Below, one piece after another: positions 44,117 through 52,900 of a stretch of DNA of 64,000 nt (position 1 is the stretch's first letter; the number at the start of each line of letters is the position of its first letter). The notes beneath the pieces were generated by a model. That model did not search any database and was not told the origin of the DNA. It saw only the letters and a list, made by a program, of their open reading frames with translations. A program made the position numbers and the translations under genes. Where the stretch lies: positions 62,001-126,000 of the forward strand of contig PDRS01000005.1 of assembly GCA_002746885.1 (NCBI GenBank), given 5' to 3'. The DNA comes from Candidatus Saccharimonadota bacterium. GTDB taxonomy: Bacteria; Patescibacteriota; Saccharimonadia; Saccharimonadales; UBA4665.

Positions 44117-44272
44117 ATGCTTTTCAGTGCGTCAACTGGGCGGCTTGTTGTTCGGCGTAGTTTGTTCGGGGGCGTGGGCGACCTAGACGAACGGCTGTAT
44201 CAGGCAAGCGAAGAGGCTAACCTTCCGTCTAGCGAAGCAATCGCGCTGATGTACGGCAGGATAATCGAGTAG
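44117..44272 (+). CDS. Short ORF or gene remnant (51 aa)
   Basis: This frame is too short for the track. It starts with ATG at 44117, 10 bp after a TATAGC, and ends at 44272. The C-terminal part, DLDERLYQASEEANLPSSEAIALMYG, reads like a real amphipathic protein end, while the first 20 residues (MLFSASTGRLVVRRS) look unspecific. It could be a decayed gene end or a small intact gene. Confidence 0.3.
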   Translation: MLFSASTGRLVVRRSLFGGVGDLDERLYQASEEANLPSSEAIALMYGRIIE

Positions 44273-44389
44273 ACCTGGACTGCCAGGTAGACGGTAGCCG
44301 CGGCGAAGCGCTCGGTGCAGCCTGAGCGAGATGTACTGCACTCAGGTTCTCTCCCCACGCACCCCACCTCATACACAGATACGCAAACT

Positions 44390-44424
44390 GTCTACTTATG
44401 TATGCGATAGCATAGAAAAGTAGA
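44390..44424. repeat. 35-bp hairpin direct repeat, copy A
   Basis: The repeat begins GTCTACTTATGTATGC and ends CATAGAAAAGTAGA. Outer arms CTACTT/AAGTAG and inner arms TATGC/GCATA around GATA give a two-step hairpin. It differs from copy B at two positions. Confidence 0.85.
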
Positions 44425-44450
44425 TCTCACCGGAAGAGAGAACGTATTTT

Positions 44451-44485
44451 GTTTACTTATTTATGCGATAGCATAGAAAAGTAGA
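44451..44485. repeat. 35-bp hairpin direct repeat, copy B
   Basis: It is 33 of 35 bases identical to copy A and separated from it by 26 bp. One of the two changes weakens the outer stem to a G-T pair; the inner hairpin is unchanged. Confidence 0.85.
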
Positions 44486-44534
44486 CATGTTGTTGATTGG
44501 TGCGGGTTGGCTTATGTGCTGTCGTGGTGTCACA

Positions 44535-44663
44535 GTGGTTGCACATAAAAAAACAGGGTTCAGCGGAGCAGAACTCGGAGTTAACTCTGAGTTAAATCGG
44601 AGTTAACTCCGATTTCGAGCGGCGCACACCGCGCACAGCCGATAGCTCTCAGCAGACCGTTTA
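44535..44663. repeat. Dispersed iteron element, copy 2 (129 bp)
   Basis: See the copy at 10765. Here four 11-bp units run from 44572 to 44615; the last two form a perfect 22-bp palindrome (AAATCGGAGTT and its complement) and the first two a 22-bp palindrome with one mismatch. The element is in the same orientation as copy 1 and ends 113 bp before the SPFH gene. Confidence 0.87.
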
Positions 44664-44744
44664 TCGACATCGTTTGTCGCTGCGTCCATGATACTTCTGG
44701 CTATGCTTACTCCTTGGCAGTCGTGCGAATGTGTTACCGCGTGG

Positions 44745-44750
44745 TATACT
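44745..44750 (+). promoter_or_regulatory. -10 box of the SPFH gene
   Basis: TATACT; the leader would be about 20 nt and carries AAGGAG. No clear -35. Confidence 0.5.
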
Positions 44751-44776
44751 GTCAGCATAAAGAAAAGGAGAGTGTA

Positions 44777-45691
44777 GTGGTTTGGATATTACTGGGTGTC
44801 GTTATCATACTGTTTTTGTTCGGTTTATTTACCGTCAAACAGCAAACAACAGCTATCATTGAGCGTTTTGGACGGTATCTGAAGTCTTCGCGGGCTGGTC
44901 TGAACTTCAAAATACCGATTATCGACAAAATTGCCGGTCGAGTAAATTTGCGCGTTCAGCAGCTGGACGTTCAGGTCGAAACAAAGACAAAAGACAACGT
45001 GTTCGTGCTGGTCATAGTAAGCGTGCAGTATTTTGTGCCGGCAGAGAAGGTTGTCGATGCGTTTTATAAGCTGCAAAACCCGCAAGAGCAGATTACCTCC
45101 TACGTGTTTGACACGGTGCGTGCCCGCGTGCCGACCGTCAACCTCGACCAGCTGTTTGAAATGAAAGACAATATTGCAACGGCGGTAAAAACAGAGCTTG
45201 ATGCCGTCATGGATGAGTTTGGCTACGCAATCGTTAAAGCGCTCGTTACCGACATCAACCCAGACGAAAAAGTCAAAGCCAGCATGAACGAAATAAATGC
45301 CGCCCAGCGCTTGCGCGAAGCGGCTATCCAGCAAGCCGAGGCCGATAAGATCCGCGTGGTCAAGGCCGCCGAAGGCGAGGCCGAAAGTAAGGCGCTGCAA
45401 GGAAAAGGTATTGCCGACCAGCGCAAAGCTATCATAGAGGGTCTCAGGGATTCGGTAGAAAACTTCAGCTCTGCAGTCAATGGCGTAAACAGTCAGGACG
45501 TTATGAACCTGGTCATGATGACGCAGTATTTTGACACGATCAAAGACCTTGGTTTGAGCGGCAAAAACAGTACCATTTTGATTCCGCACGGCCCTGGCGG
45601 CATGACCGACATGAGCGACCAAATCCGTAACGCCATGATTACCGCCGAGCAGGTCAACAAAGGCCATAAAAAACAACCGCCAACTGCCTAG
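44777..45691 (+). CDS. SPFH/stomatin-like (prohibitin superfamily) membrane protein
   Basis: The 304-residue protein has an N-terminal membrane helix (VVWILLGVVIILFLFGLF), then the SPFH domain: VKQQTTAIIERFGRYLKSSRAGLNFKIPIIDKIAGRVNLRVQQLDV, SVQYFV and SYVFDTVRARVPTVNLDQLFEMKDNI, with the long helical tail MNEINAAQRLREAAIQQAEADKIRVVKAAEGEAESKALQGKG. Such proteins form ring-like membrane scaffolds and can regulate proteases. I choose the GTG at 44777, 6 nt after AAGGAG; the ATG at 44714 in the track lies before the -10 box. No partner NfeD gene is adjacent. Confidence 0.9.
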   Translation: MVWILLGVVIILFLFGLFTVKQQTTAIIERFGRYLKSSRAGLNFKIPIIDKIAGRVNLRVQQLDVQVETKTKDNVFVLVIVSVQYFVPAEKVVDAFYKLQNPQEQITSYVFDTVRARVPTVNLDQLFEMKDNIATAVKTELDAVMDEFGYAIVKALVTDINPDEKVKASMNEINAAQRLREAAIQQAEADKIRVVKAAEGEAESKALQGKGIADQRKAIIEGLRDSVENFSSAVNGVNSQDVMNLVMMTQYFDTIKDLGLSGKNSTILIPHGPGGMTDMSDQIRNAMITAEQVNKGHKKQPPTA

Positions 45692-45781
45692 CGCGGCGCA
45701 AAGCTTTTAACGCATGAAGTGTGAGCGGTGACGCGTGGCATCATTGCGTCTGGGTAGATATTCCGAAAAACGCAGCCATTC

Positions 45782-45810
45782 TTAACTCTTTACGTGAATT
45801 TCAGTATACT
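45782..45810 (+). promoter_or_regulatory. Promoter of hisS, near-leaderless
   Basis: TTAACT, a 17-bp spacer and TATACT stand 9 bp before the ATG; the intervening GGAGG would be mostly outside the mRNA if transcription starts 7 bp after the -10. Confidence 0.6.
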
Positions 45811-45819
45811 GGAGGCGAT

Positions 45820-47184
45820 ATGACACTAAGTACACAACCATACAAGGGTGCGCGGGATTTTTACCCTGAGGACAAGCGCCTGCAAAAGTATATGTTTCAA
45901 ACGATGCGCGAGCATTGTGAGAGCTTTGGCTATGAGGAGTATGATGCGCCAGTTTTGGAGCCAATCGAACTCTATCTTGCAAAAAGCAACGAAGAAATTG
46001 TCAACGAACAAACCTATACGCTCACCGACCGCGGCGGTCGAACAGTGGCCATGCGTCCAGAGATGACGCCGTCGGTGAGTCGTATGGTGGCGGCGCGGCG
46101 ACAGGAACTGGCCTATCCAGCAAGGTTGTTCAATATTGGCGGCCGCTGGCGATATGAACGGCCGCAGCGCGGTCGGACGAGGGAGTTTTTTCAGCTCGAT
46201 TGCGATATTTTTGGCGTAGACGGCGTAGAGGCCGAGCATGAAATCATACAGCTTGCCGACCAGATTATGCGCAGTTTTGGGGCAAAGCCAGACATGTACA
46301 CCATACGCGTGAACAGTCGAAAGCTCATAAACTGGCTGTTTCGCGAGTACCTCGGTCTCACCGAGACGCAAGAAGACACCATGCGTCGACTCATCGACCG
46401 TATGCACAAGATGGTGCCAGAAAACTTTCTGGCGCAGGCTAGCGCCATACTGAGTCCAGGTCAGCGCGAAAGCGGCGTACTCGAAAAACTGACAAAACTC
46501 ATGAGTACACGATACATCAATAACTTACCGGAGGGGGCCGAATCTTTGCCTTCGGTGTTGCTGCTGAAACAACTCAGCGACTTGCTCGAAGAGTCGCATA
46601 TTCACAATGTGAAGTTCGACATAACGCTCATGCGCGGTTTTGACTACTATACCGACATTGTGTTTGAGGTTTTTGACGAGCACCCAGAAAACAACCGCAG
46701 TATGTTTGGCGGCGGCCGTTATGACGGCTTGGTGGGGCTTTTTGGTGTCGAGCCGGTGCCGACAGTGGGGTTTGGCATGGGCGATGTGACGCTGCAAAAC
46801 TTCCTCGAAGGACATGGCATCATTCCGAAGTTTGTGCCCGAAACAGATGCATACGTTATTTTGCTCGGCAGCACCGTGTACGAAAAAGCGCAAAACGTCC
46901 TTGCGCGCTTGCGCGAAGAAGGCTTGAAACTTGCAGTCGATACGACTGCTCGAAAACCGGAAAAGCAAATCAAAACGGCTGTAAAAAAGGGCATACAGCA
47001 CATCATTTTCATAGGCGAAGCAGAACTGGCTGATGATCGCTATAAACTCAAACAGCTCGCGAGCGGCGTAGAAGAAACGCACGGCGTTGAGCGGATTGTT
47101 GCAACGCTGCTGGACTATCGTCGAAGGCATATGTATATGCCGGCGGCCTCAAGTAGCGGTCTGAGCGACGACGAGGAAGAATGA
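45820..47184 (+). CDS. hisS: Histidyl-tRNA synthetase
   Basis: The enzyme charges tRNA(His). The 454-residue class II protein has PYKGARDFYPED at the start, motif 2 MRPEMTPSVSRMVAARRQ and RWRYERPQRGRTREFFQLDCDIFG, the histidine-specific LMRGFDYYTDIVFEVFD and GGGRYDGLVGLFG (motif 3 part), and an anticodon-binding domain (AYVILLGSTVYEKAQNVLARLREEGLKLAVD). Odd: a short acidic tail (AASSSGLSDDEEE) follows. I choose the ATG at 45820, supported by the promoter and the conserved start; the longer frame from 45721 crosses the -10 box. Confidence 0.96.
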   Translation: MTLSTQPYKGARDFYPEDKRLQKYMFQTMREHCESFGYEEYDAPVLEPIELYLAKSNEEIVNEQTYTLTDRGGRTVAMRPEMTPSVSRMVAARRQELAYPARLFNIGGRWRYERPQRGRTREFFQLDCDIFGVDGVEAEHEIIQLADQIMRSFGAKPDMYTIRVNSRKLINWLFREYLGLTETQEDTMRRLIDRMHKMVPENFLAQASAILSPGQRESGVLEKLTKLMSTRYINNLPEGAESLPSVLLLKQLSDLLEESHIHNVKFDITLMRGFDYYTDIVFEVFDEHPENNRSMFGGGRYDGLVGLFGVEPVPTVGFGMGDVTLQNFLEGHGIIPKFVPETDAYVILLGSTVYEKAQNVLARLREEGLKLAVDTTARKPEKQIKTAVKKGIQHIIFIGEAELADDRYKLKQLASGVEETHGVERIVATLLDYRRRHMYMPAASSSGLSDDEEE

Positions 47185-47642
47185 CCGCGACAAACCACGC
47201 GCTTACTGGAGCGGCGCTTGGCTTGACCATCGCAAATCCGTGGCTGGCTGTGCCGGCTGCCTTTCTGTCGCATTTCGTGCTCGACGCCATACCGCATTTT
47301 GGCTTCAAGGGTGCAAAAACAGATGCCGAAGTTTTACCGAAGCGCTGGTTCAAGCGGCTTCTTATGGCAGAAGCATGCATGTGTTTTTTGATTGTCGCAG
47401 TGCTTGCGGCAGTGCAGCCAGAAGGGTGGTTTGTGGCGGCAGGGTGTGCATTCGTCGCGACCTCGCCAGACCTGTATTCGTTGCCGCGGTTTTTATACGA
47501 AAATGGTTGGGCTAGCGCCGCGCCGCGTCAAAATTGGTTTCGGCGCTTTCATCGTGCCATTCAAACGGAACGTGTGTGGGGCGCAAGCGTCGAGCTCGTA
47601 TGGGCTTGCTGTATGCTTTGGGTACTTGCCAACCTGCTGTAG
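47181..47642 (+). CDS. Small membrane protein resembling YdjM/metal-dependent hydrolase family
   Basis: The 153-residue product starts TATNHALTGAALGLTIANPWLAVPAAFLSHFVLDAIPHFGFKG, which has the H...G and H...D..PH spacing of YdjM-like membrane-bound metal-dependent hydrolases. Three to four membrane helices are likely. Its start overlaps the hisS stop as ATGA. Only the N-terminal motif supports the family. Confidence 0.7.
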   Translation: MTATNHALTGAALGLTIANPWLAVPAAFLSHFVLDAIPHFGFKGAKTDAEVLPKRWFKRLLMAEACMCFLIVAVLAAVQPEGWFVAAGCAFVATSPDLYSLPRFLYENGWASAAPRQNWFRRFHRAIQTERVWGASVELVWACCMLWVLANLL

Positions 47643-47668
47643 GGGTAGCCACCAGCTGGGATATCTGG

Positions 47669-47674
47669 TACAGT
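47669..47674 (+). promoter_or_regulatory. -10 box of tig, leaderless
   Basis: TACAGT lies 8 bp before the ATG. Confidence 0.45.
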
Positions 47675-47682
47675 AGGTAGCT

Positions 47683-48966
47683 ATGCAGATAACCAAGAAA
47701 CAACTTGACCCAACTCATATTCAACTAAACATTGCGGCAGGCAGCGAAGAGCTTGAACCTGCCAAAGAGGCTGTTCTCAAAGAGCTTTCCAAAGAAGTGA
47801 AGCTCAGCGGCTTTCGCAAAGGTCATGCGCCAACCGCTATGGTCGAAAAGGTCGTTGACCAGCAGCTGCTAACGAACCGTATCATAGACCGCGTCGTAAA
47901 CGACCTATACGTGGCGGCCGTGCAGCAAGAGCGCGTTCGTGCGGTTGCGCAACCAGAAGTCAACCTCACAAAATTTGTACCTTACACGGCGCTTGAGTTG
48001 ACGGCAAAAATAGAAGCCGTCGGCGATATAACCCTGCCAGACTATAAGAAATTTGCAGTAAAAAAGCAGGTCGAAGCTGTTACCGATAAAGAAGTCGAAC
48101 ATGTCATAGATGAGCTGCTAGAGCGAGGCGCCGAAAAAACTGAGGTGAAGCGAGCGGCGGCAGACGGCGACGAAGTTACTATGAACTTCGCTGGCGTAGA
48201 CGCCAAAACCAAAAAGGAAATAGCCGGCGCAAAGGGCGACGACTATCCGCTCGTACTTGGTAGCGGCGCGTTTATACCAGGTTTTGAGCCAGAGCTCGTT
48301 GGACTCAAAGCAGGCGAAGAAAAAACGTTTACCGTCACTTTCCCGAAAGACTATGGCGTCGCCGACATGCAGGGCAAAAAAGTTGAGTTCACCGTCACGG
48401 TAAAAGCAGTCAAGAAGCGCAAGCTGCCGAAACTAGACAATGCTTTTGCAGCAAAGCTCGGCCCGTTCAAAACCGTCGCAGAACTGCGGGGCGACATTCG
48501 AAAGCAAATTGCCAGCGAAAAAGACAACCAAGCGCAGCAAAAACTAGAGAACAGCATACTTGATAAGCTTGGCGCAAAAACGCAGGTTGCTATACCCGAT
48601 TCGCTCATAGAGCAAGAAATTGACCTCATGGAAGAAGACGAAAAGCGAAATGCATTGTACCGAGGTCAGACCTGGCAAGAACACCTTGCTGCCGAAGGAA
48701 AAACCGAGGAAGAACATCGCGAAGGTCACCGCGAGCAGGCAAGTTTGCGCATCAAAACGGGCATTGCGCTTGGTGAAGTTGCGGAAAAAGAAGGTGTCAG
48801 TGTGAGCGAACAGGAGCGCGCTGATCGTCTCGCTGCACTCAAAAAACAGTACAGCGACAAAAACATGCAAGCCGAACTGGAAAAACCCGAAAATCAACGC
48901 GACGTTTACAACCGCATGCTCACCGAAAAAACCATCGCCGCCCTCGTCAGCTACGCAACCAAATAA
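47683..48966 (+). CDS. tig: Trigger factor (ribosome-associated chaperone and PPIase)
   Basis: Trigger factor binds nascent chains at the exit tunnel. The 427-residue protein has the ribosome-docking signature LSGFRKGHAPTAMVEK near residue 45, an FKBP-type PPIase domain (GDEVTMNFAGVDAKTKKEI, YPLVLGSGAFIPGFEPELVGLKAGEEKTFTVTFPKDYG) and a long helical C-terminal domain. Length is normal. The clpP gene follows 85 bp downstream, the usual tig-clpP order, but clpP has its own CIRCE promoter. Confidence 0.95.
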   Translation: MQITKKQLDPTHIQLNIAAGSEELEPAKEAVLKELSKEVKLSGFRKGHAPTAMVEKVVDQQLLTNRIIDRVVNDLYVAAVQQERVRAVAQPEVNLTKFVPYTALELTAKIEAVGDITLPDYKKFAVKKQVEAVTDKEVEHVIDELLERGAEKTEVKRAAADGDEVTMNFAGVDAKTKKEIAGAKGDDYPLVLGSGAFIPGFEPELVGLKAGEEKTFTVTFPKDYGVADMQGKKVEFTVTVKAVKKRKLPKLDNAFAAKLGPFKTVAELRGDIRKQIASEKDNQAQQKLENSILDKLGAKTQVAIPDSLIEQEIDLMEEDEKRNALYRGQTWQEHLAAEGKTEEEHREGHREQASLRIKTGIALGEVAEKEGVSVSEQERADRLAALKKQYSDKNMQAELEKPENQRDVYNRMLTEKTIAALVSYATK

Positions 48967-49006
48967 GGCAAACGAGTTATCGGCAAAAAAGCATAATTAT
49001 GCAGAA

Positions 49007-49033
49007 TTGGCACTCTTGACTTGGGAGTGCTAG
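49007..49033. promoter_or_regulatory. CIRCE operator upstream of clpP
   Basis: TTGGCACTC, nine bases (TTGACTTGG), GAGTGCTAG. The first 14 bases are identical to the clpC operator. The -35 TTGACT again occupies the spacer. Confidence 0.9.
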
Positions 49034-49044
49034 TTCCATATACT
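49016..49044 (+). promoter_or_regulatory. clpP promoter inside CIRCE, leaderless
   Basis: TTGACT, a 17-bp spacer and TATACT (49039-49044) stand 7 bp before the ATG. Confidence 0.75.
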
Positions 49045-49051
49045 GAAACAC

Positions 49052-49648
49052 ATGAGCGTACTGATTCCAACTGTTATAGAAAGCGAAGGGCGCGTCGAGC
49101 GCGCCTACGACATTTACAGCCGCCTTCTGAAAGACCGGATTATTTTCGTCGGCAGTGAAATAAACGAGCACACCGCAAACCTTATTGTCGCTCAGCTGCT
49201 ATTTTTGCAGGCCGAAGATACGAAAAAAGACATTTATCTTTATATCAACAGCCCAGGCGGCAGCGTATATGACGCGCTCGCCATATACGACACCATGCGC
49301 TACATCGTCAACGATGTGCAAACGTTTGGTATAGGCGTCCAGGCAAGTGCGGCGGCATTTTTGCTAAGCAGCGGCACAAAAGGCAAGCGCTTTTTGCTGC
49401 CAAACGCGACCGTTATGATACATCAGCCGAGCAGCGGGACGCGCGGCAAGGTGACCGACCAGGAAATCGATCTCAAAGAGTCCTTGCGCGTCAAAAAACT
49501 GCTCGAAAAAATCATGGCAGATAACACCGGCCAAAAGCTGGAAAAAGTCCACGAAGACATGGAGCGCGACCGCTGGATGACCGCTGCTGAAGCCGAGCAA
49601 TACGGTTTAGTGGACAAGGTACTTCAGGAATCTGGCAAAGCAGCCTAG
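49052..49648 (+). CDS. clpP: ATP-dependent Clp protease proteolytic subunit
   Basis: ClpP forms the tetradecameric protease chamber used by ClpC. The 198-residue protein has [31 protein letters not shown], the catalytic serine in [19 protein letters not shown], the catalytic histidine in VMIHQPSSG and the aspartate region [20 protein letters not shown]. The usual ASMGA around the serine is changed to ASAAA, but Ser, His and Asp are all present. Its CIRCE operator matches that of clpC. Confidence 0.95.
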   Translation: MSVLIPTVIESEGRVERAYDIYSRLLKDRIIFVGSEINEHTANLIVAQLLFLQAEDTKKDIYLYINSPGGSVYDALAIYDTMRYIVNDVQTFGIGVQASAAAFLLSSGTKGKRFLLPNATVMIHQPSSGTRGKVTDQEIDLKESLRVKKLLEKIMADNTGQKLEKVHEDMERDRWMTAAEAEQYGLVDKVLQESGKAA

Positions 49649-49966
49649 GTCTTCCTCGCAAAAGCTTGACTTGCCAAGCTGGTTTCTAGTATGATCGTGT
49701 GCAAGAAGTAGTGTAAGTTGGGCTGTGCTGCCTGTGGCGCCAAAGCAGTGAAGCACCCAAAATCTCCCGCTTAGGTAGCTTCCGAAGGATAGTTCGTAGG
49801 TAGTAGTTGGTATATGGGAAGCACCAACGTGTCCTCGCTAGCCAAACACTCATAATGTCGAAAGTACAACATTCCTTTCGATACTTATTATCAACATGTT
49901 GCGTAGCGGTAGCCCCACCTACACGCTACCGACCACTAACTACCATTTCAAGGAGTTCACCCGCGT
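49649..49966 (+). other. rpoBC promoter and structured 5' leader
   Basis: The 318-bp gap contains the promoter (listed separately) and about 265 nt of leader. The leader can form several stems: CTGC...GCAG around GGCGCC (49730-49752), GTTGGT/ACCAAC (49807-49828) and CGGTAGC/GCTACCG (49907-49931). I see no protein gene in it. A regulatory leader is likely for this operon, but I recognise no described RNA family. Confidence 0.5.
49666..49695 (+). promoter_or_regulatory. Promoter of rpoBC
   Basis: TTGACT (49666-49671), an 18-bp spacer and TATGAT (49690-49695), the best sigma-A-like promoter in the window. Confidence 0.8.
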
Positions 49967-52900
49967 ATGGCAAAAGCTTCAGCAGCAAGCAAGGCAACAC
50001 GCGTCTACCTGAGCGACGATAGCCAAGACACTGGTCTTACGCTACCAAACCTCGTAGACCACCAAAACAAATCATTTCAATGGCTCATAGACGAAGGTCT
50101 CGGCGAGCTTTTGGCCGAAATCAGTCCAGTCGATGACTACACCGGCACCAAACTGAGTCTGGTGTTCAAGCAGTACTATTTCGAAGACCCCAAAATGACG
50201 GAAGCTGAGGCCAAAGAAAACAACGTCAGTTATGAAGCGCCGCTCAAAGCGATGGTCGAGCTGACCAATAAAGTCACTGGCGAAGTCAAAGAGCAAGAAA
50301 TCTATCTTGGCGATTATCCGTGGATGACAAAGCGCGGTACGTTCATCATCAATGGCGCCGAACGTGTTGTCGTGAGCCAGCTGATTCGATCAGCTGGTGT
50401 TTTTTATAGTGCTGAGCTGCACGGAACGCACAATCTCTACAGCGCCAAGGTTATCCCTGGCCGCGGTGCTTGGCTTGAGTTTGAAACTGCACCCAATGGC
50501 GCACTGTACGTAAAGATTGACCGCAAACGCAAAATCCCAGTAACGACGCTGTTGCGCGCGCTCGGTATGACCGAAGCGGCTATGAAAGACGCGTTTAAGC
50601 ACGTTGACCGCTCGAAAGACAGCTTTTTGCAAGCGACGCTCGACAAAGACCCGAGCAAGGGGCATGCCGAGGCGCTTATTGAAGTGTATCGCCGTCTGCG
50701 CCCAGGCGACCTTGCTACGGTGGAAAATGCCCGCTCGCAACTGGAAAACATGTTTTATAACTTCAAGCGCTTTGACTTTAGCCGAGTTGGCCGCTACAAG
50801 CTGAACAAGCGTTTGAACCTCGATGTGCCTATTACGACCGAATATCGGATTATGCGGCGCGATGACCTCGTTGCCATTGTCGCTGAGTTGATCCGCATGA
50901 ACGTTTCTCAAGAGCCAGGCGATGACATCGACAGCCTTAGCAACCGCCGCATAAAAATGGTCGGCGAGCTGGTGCAGCGCCAGTTCCGGATTGGACTGTT
51001 GCGCATGGTACGCAACACGCAAGACCGTATGAGTATGTGCGAAATCGAAACTGTACAGCCAGGTCAGCTCATAAACGCGCGCCCAGTCGTGGCTGCCGTG
51101 CGCGAGTTCTTTGCAAGCAGCCAGTTGAGTCAGTTTATGGATCAGATTAACCCGCTGAGCGAGCTGGCGCACAAGCGTCGTCTAAGCTCGATGGGTCCTG
51201 GCGGTCTTAGCCGCGAACGCGCCGGTTTTGAGGTGCGCGACGCTCATGCCACGCACTACGGCCGTATCTGCGCCGTGGAAACGCCCGAAGGCGCCAATGT
51301 CGGCCTCGTCCTTAACCTTGCAAACTTTGCCCGCGTAAACGACTACGGCTTCATAGAAACGCCGTACCGCAAGGTAGTAAACGGCCGAGTAACCGACGAA
51401 GTCGTGTATTTAGACGCTGCCGACGACGAGCAGGCTGTCATTGCTGGGGCTGGAGTCGCACTCGATAAGGACGGCAATATACTGGACGAACGTGTCAGTG
51501 CTCGCGCCAAGCTCAAAGCTGCTACCGTTGACCGCGCCGATGTCACGCACATCGATGCCGCGCAAAACCAAATCATCGGTTCAAGCGCCGGCCTCATTCC
51601 GTTCATAGAAAAGAACTACGTTTATCGTGCGTTGATGGGTAGCAACCAGCAACGCCAAGCAGTACCGCTGATAGCGCCAGAAAGCCCTATCGTGGGAACT
51701 GGTGTTGAATCGGCTGCTGCGCACAACACCGGCCAGCTGATTGTCGCCGAGGCGGCTGGCGAAGTCGTAAAAGCCAATGCCGACCAAGTCGTCGTGAAGT
51801 ACAAAGACGGTACTGTTACGTATAACGCTGAACACTTTGTTCGCAGCAACGAGGGCACAAGCATAAACCAACACGTTGTCGTCAGTGCTGGCGATAAAGT
51901 CAAAGCAGGCGATGCGCTCATAGAGGGCATGAGCATTCAGGGCGGCGAACTTGCACTCGGTAAAGATCTTTTGGTCGCTTTCATGCCGTGGGCAGGCTAT
52001 AACTTTGAGGATGCTATCATCATTAGCCGAAAACTCGTCGAGGACGACACGCTGACCAGTGTGCACATTGTTGACTACATGATCGAAGTGCGCGAAACCA
52101 AGCTTGGTCCAGAAATCGTCACGCGCGATATTCCAAACGTGAGCGAAGAGGCCTTGCGGCATCTGGACGATGACGGCATCGTCAGAATTGGCGCCGAAGT
52201 ACACCCTGGCGACATTCTGGTCGGAAAAATTACTCCGAAAGGCGAACAAGAACTGAGCAGCGAAGAACGCCTGCTCCGCGCCATATTTGGCGAAAAGGCC
52301 AAAGAAGTCCGCGACACATCGCAGCGTATGAGCAACGGCAAACACGGTAAGGTTGTGGGCGTAAAAGTGTTTAGCCGCGAAAACGGCCACGAACTCAAAG
52401 CTGGCGTACTCATGCAAATTCAGGTTTTTGTGGCGCAAATGCGCAAAATCAGCGTCGGCGACAAGCTCGGCGGCCGGCACGGTAACAAAGGCGTGATTGC
52501 CCGAATTTTGCCTGTCGAAGATATGCCGTTTATGGAAGATGGCACGCCTGTCGACATTGTCCTGAACCCGCTCGGTGTGCCTTCGCGCATGAACATCGGC
52601 CAGCTTTTTGAAACGCACCTTGGTATGGCAGCACGAGCGCTTGGCATGAAAGTTGCTAGCCCGAGCTTTAACGGCGTATCGATCGAAAAAATCCAAAGCA
52701 TGCTCAAAGAAGCTGGTTTCCCAGAAGACGGCAAGCAGCAACTGTACGACGGTCGTACTGGCGGCGCTTACAAAGAACGCACCACTGTCGGCAGCATGTA
52801 CATGATAAAACTCAACCACATGGTAGCCGATAAAATCCATGCCCGCAGCACCGGACCATACACCATGGTTACGCAGCAGCCGCTCGGCGGCAAGGCGCAA

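Larger units (their letters stand above)
44273..44776. other. Repeat-rich intergenic region upstream of the SPFH gene
   Basis: This region holds two 35-bp hairpin repeats, copy 2 of the iteron element, and a TATACT promoter box at 44745-44750 for the following gene. No protein gene is seen. Confidence 0.7.

Noticed and set aside
44390-44485. Possible mini CRISPR array (35-bp repeats, 26-bp spacer, TCTACT...AGTAGA stem recalling type V repeats)
   Set aside because: Only two repeats, no cas gene in the window, and the hairpin has a second inner stem unlike Cas12a repeats.
51120-51220. Possible rifampicin resistance: Ile at the position of E. coli Asn518 in RpoB
   Set aside because: All main resistance positions (Asp516, His526, Ser531 equivalents) are the sensitive type; a single natural Ile is not enough to claim resistance.
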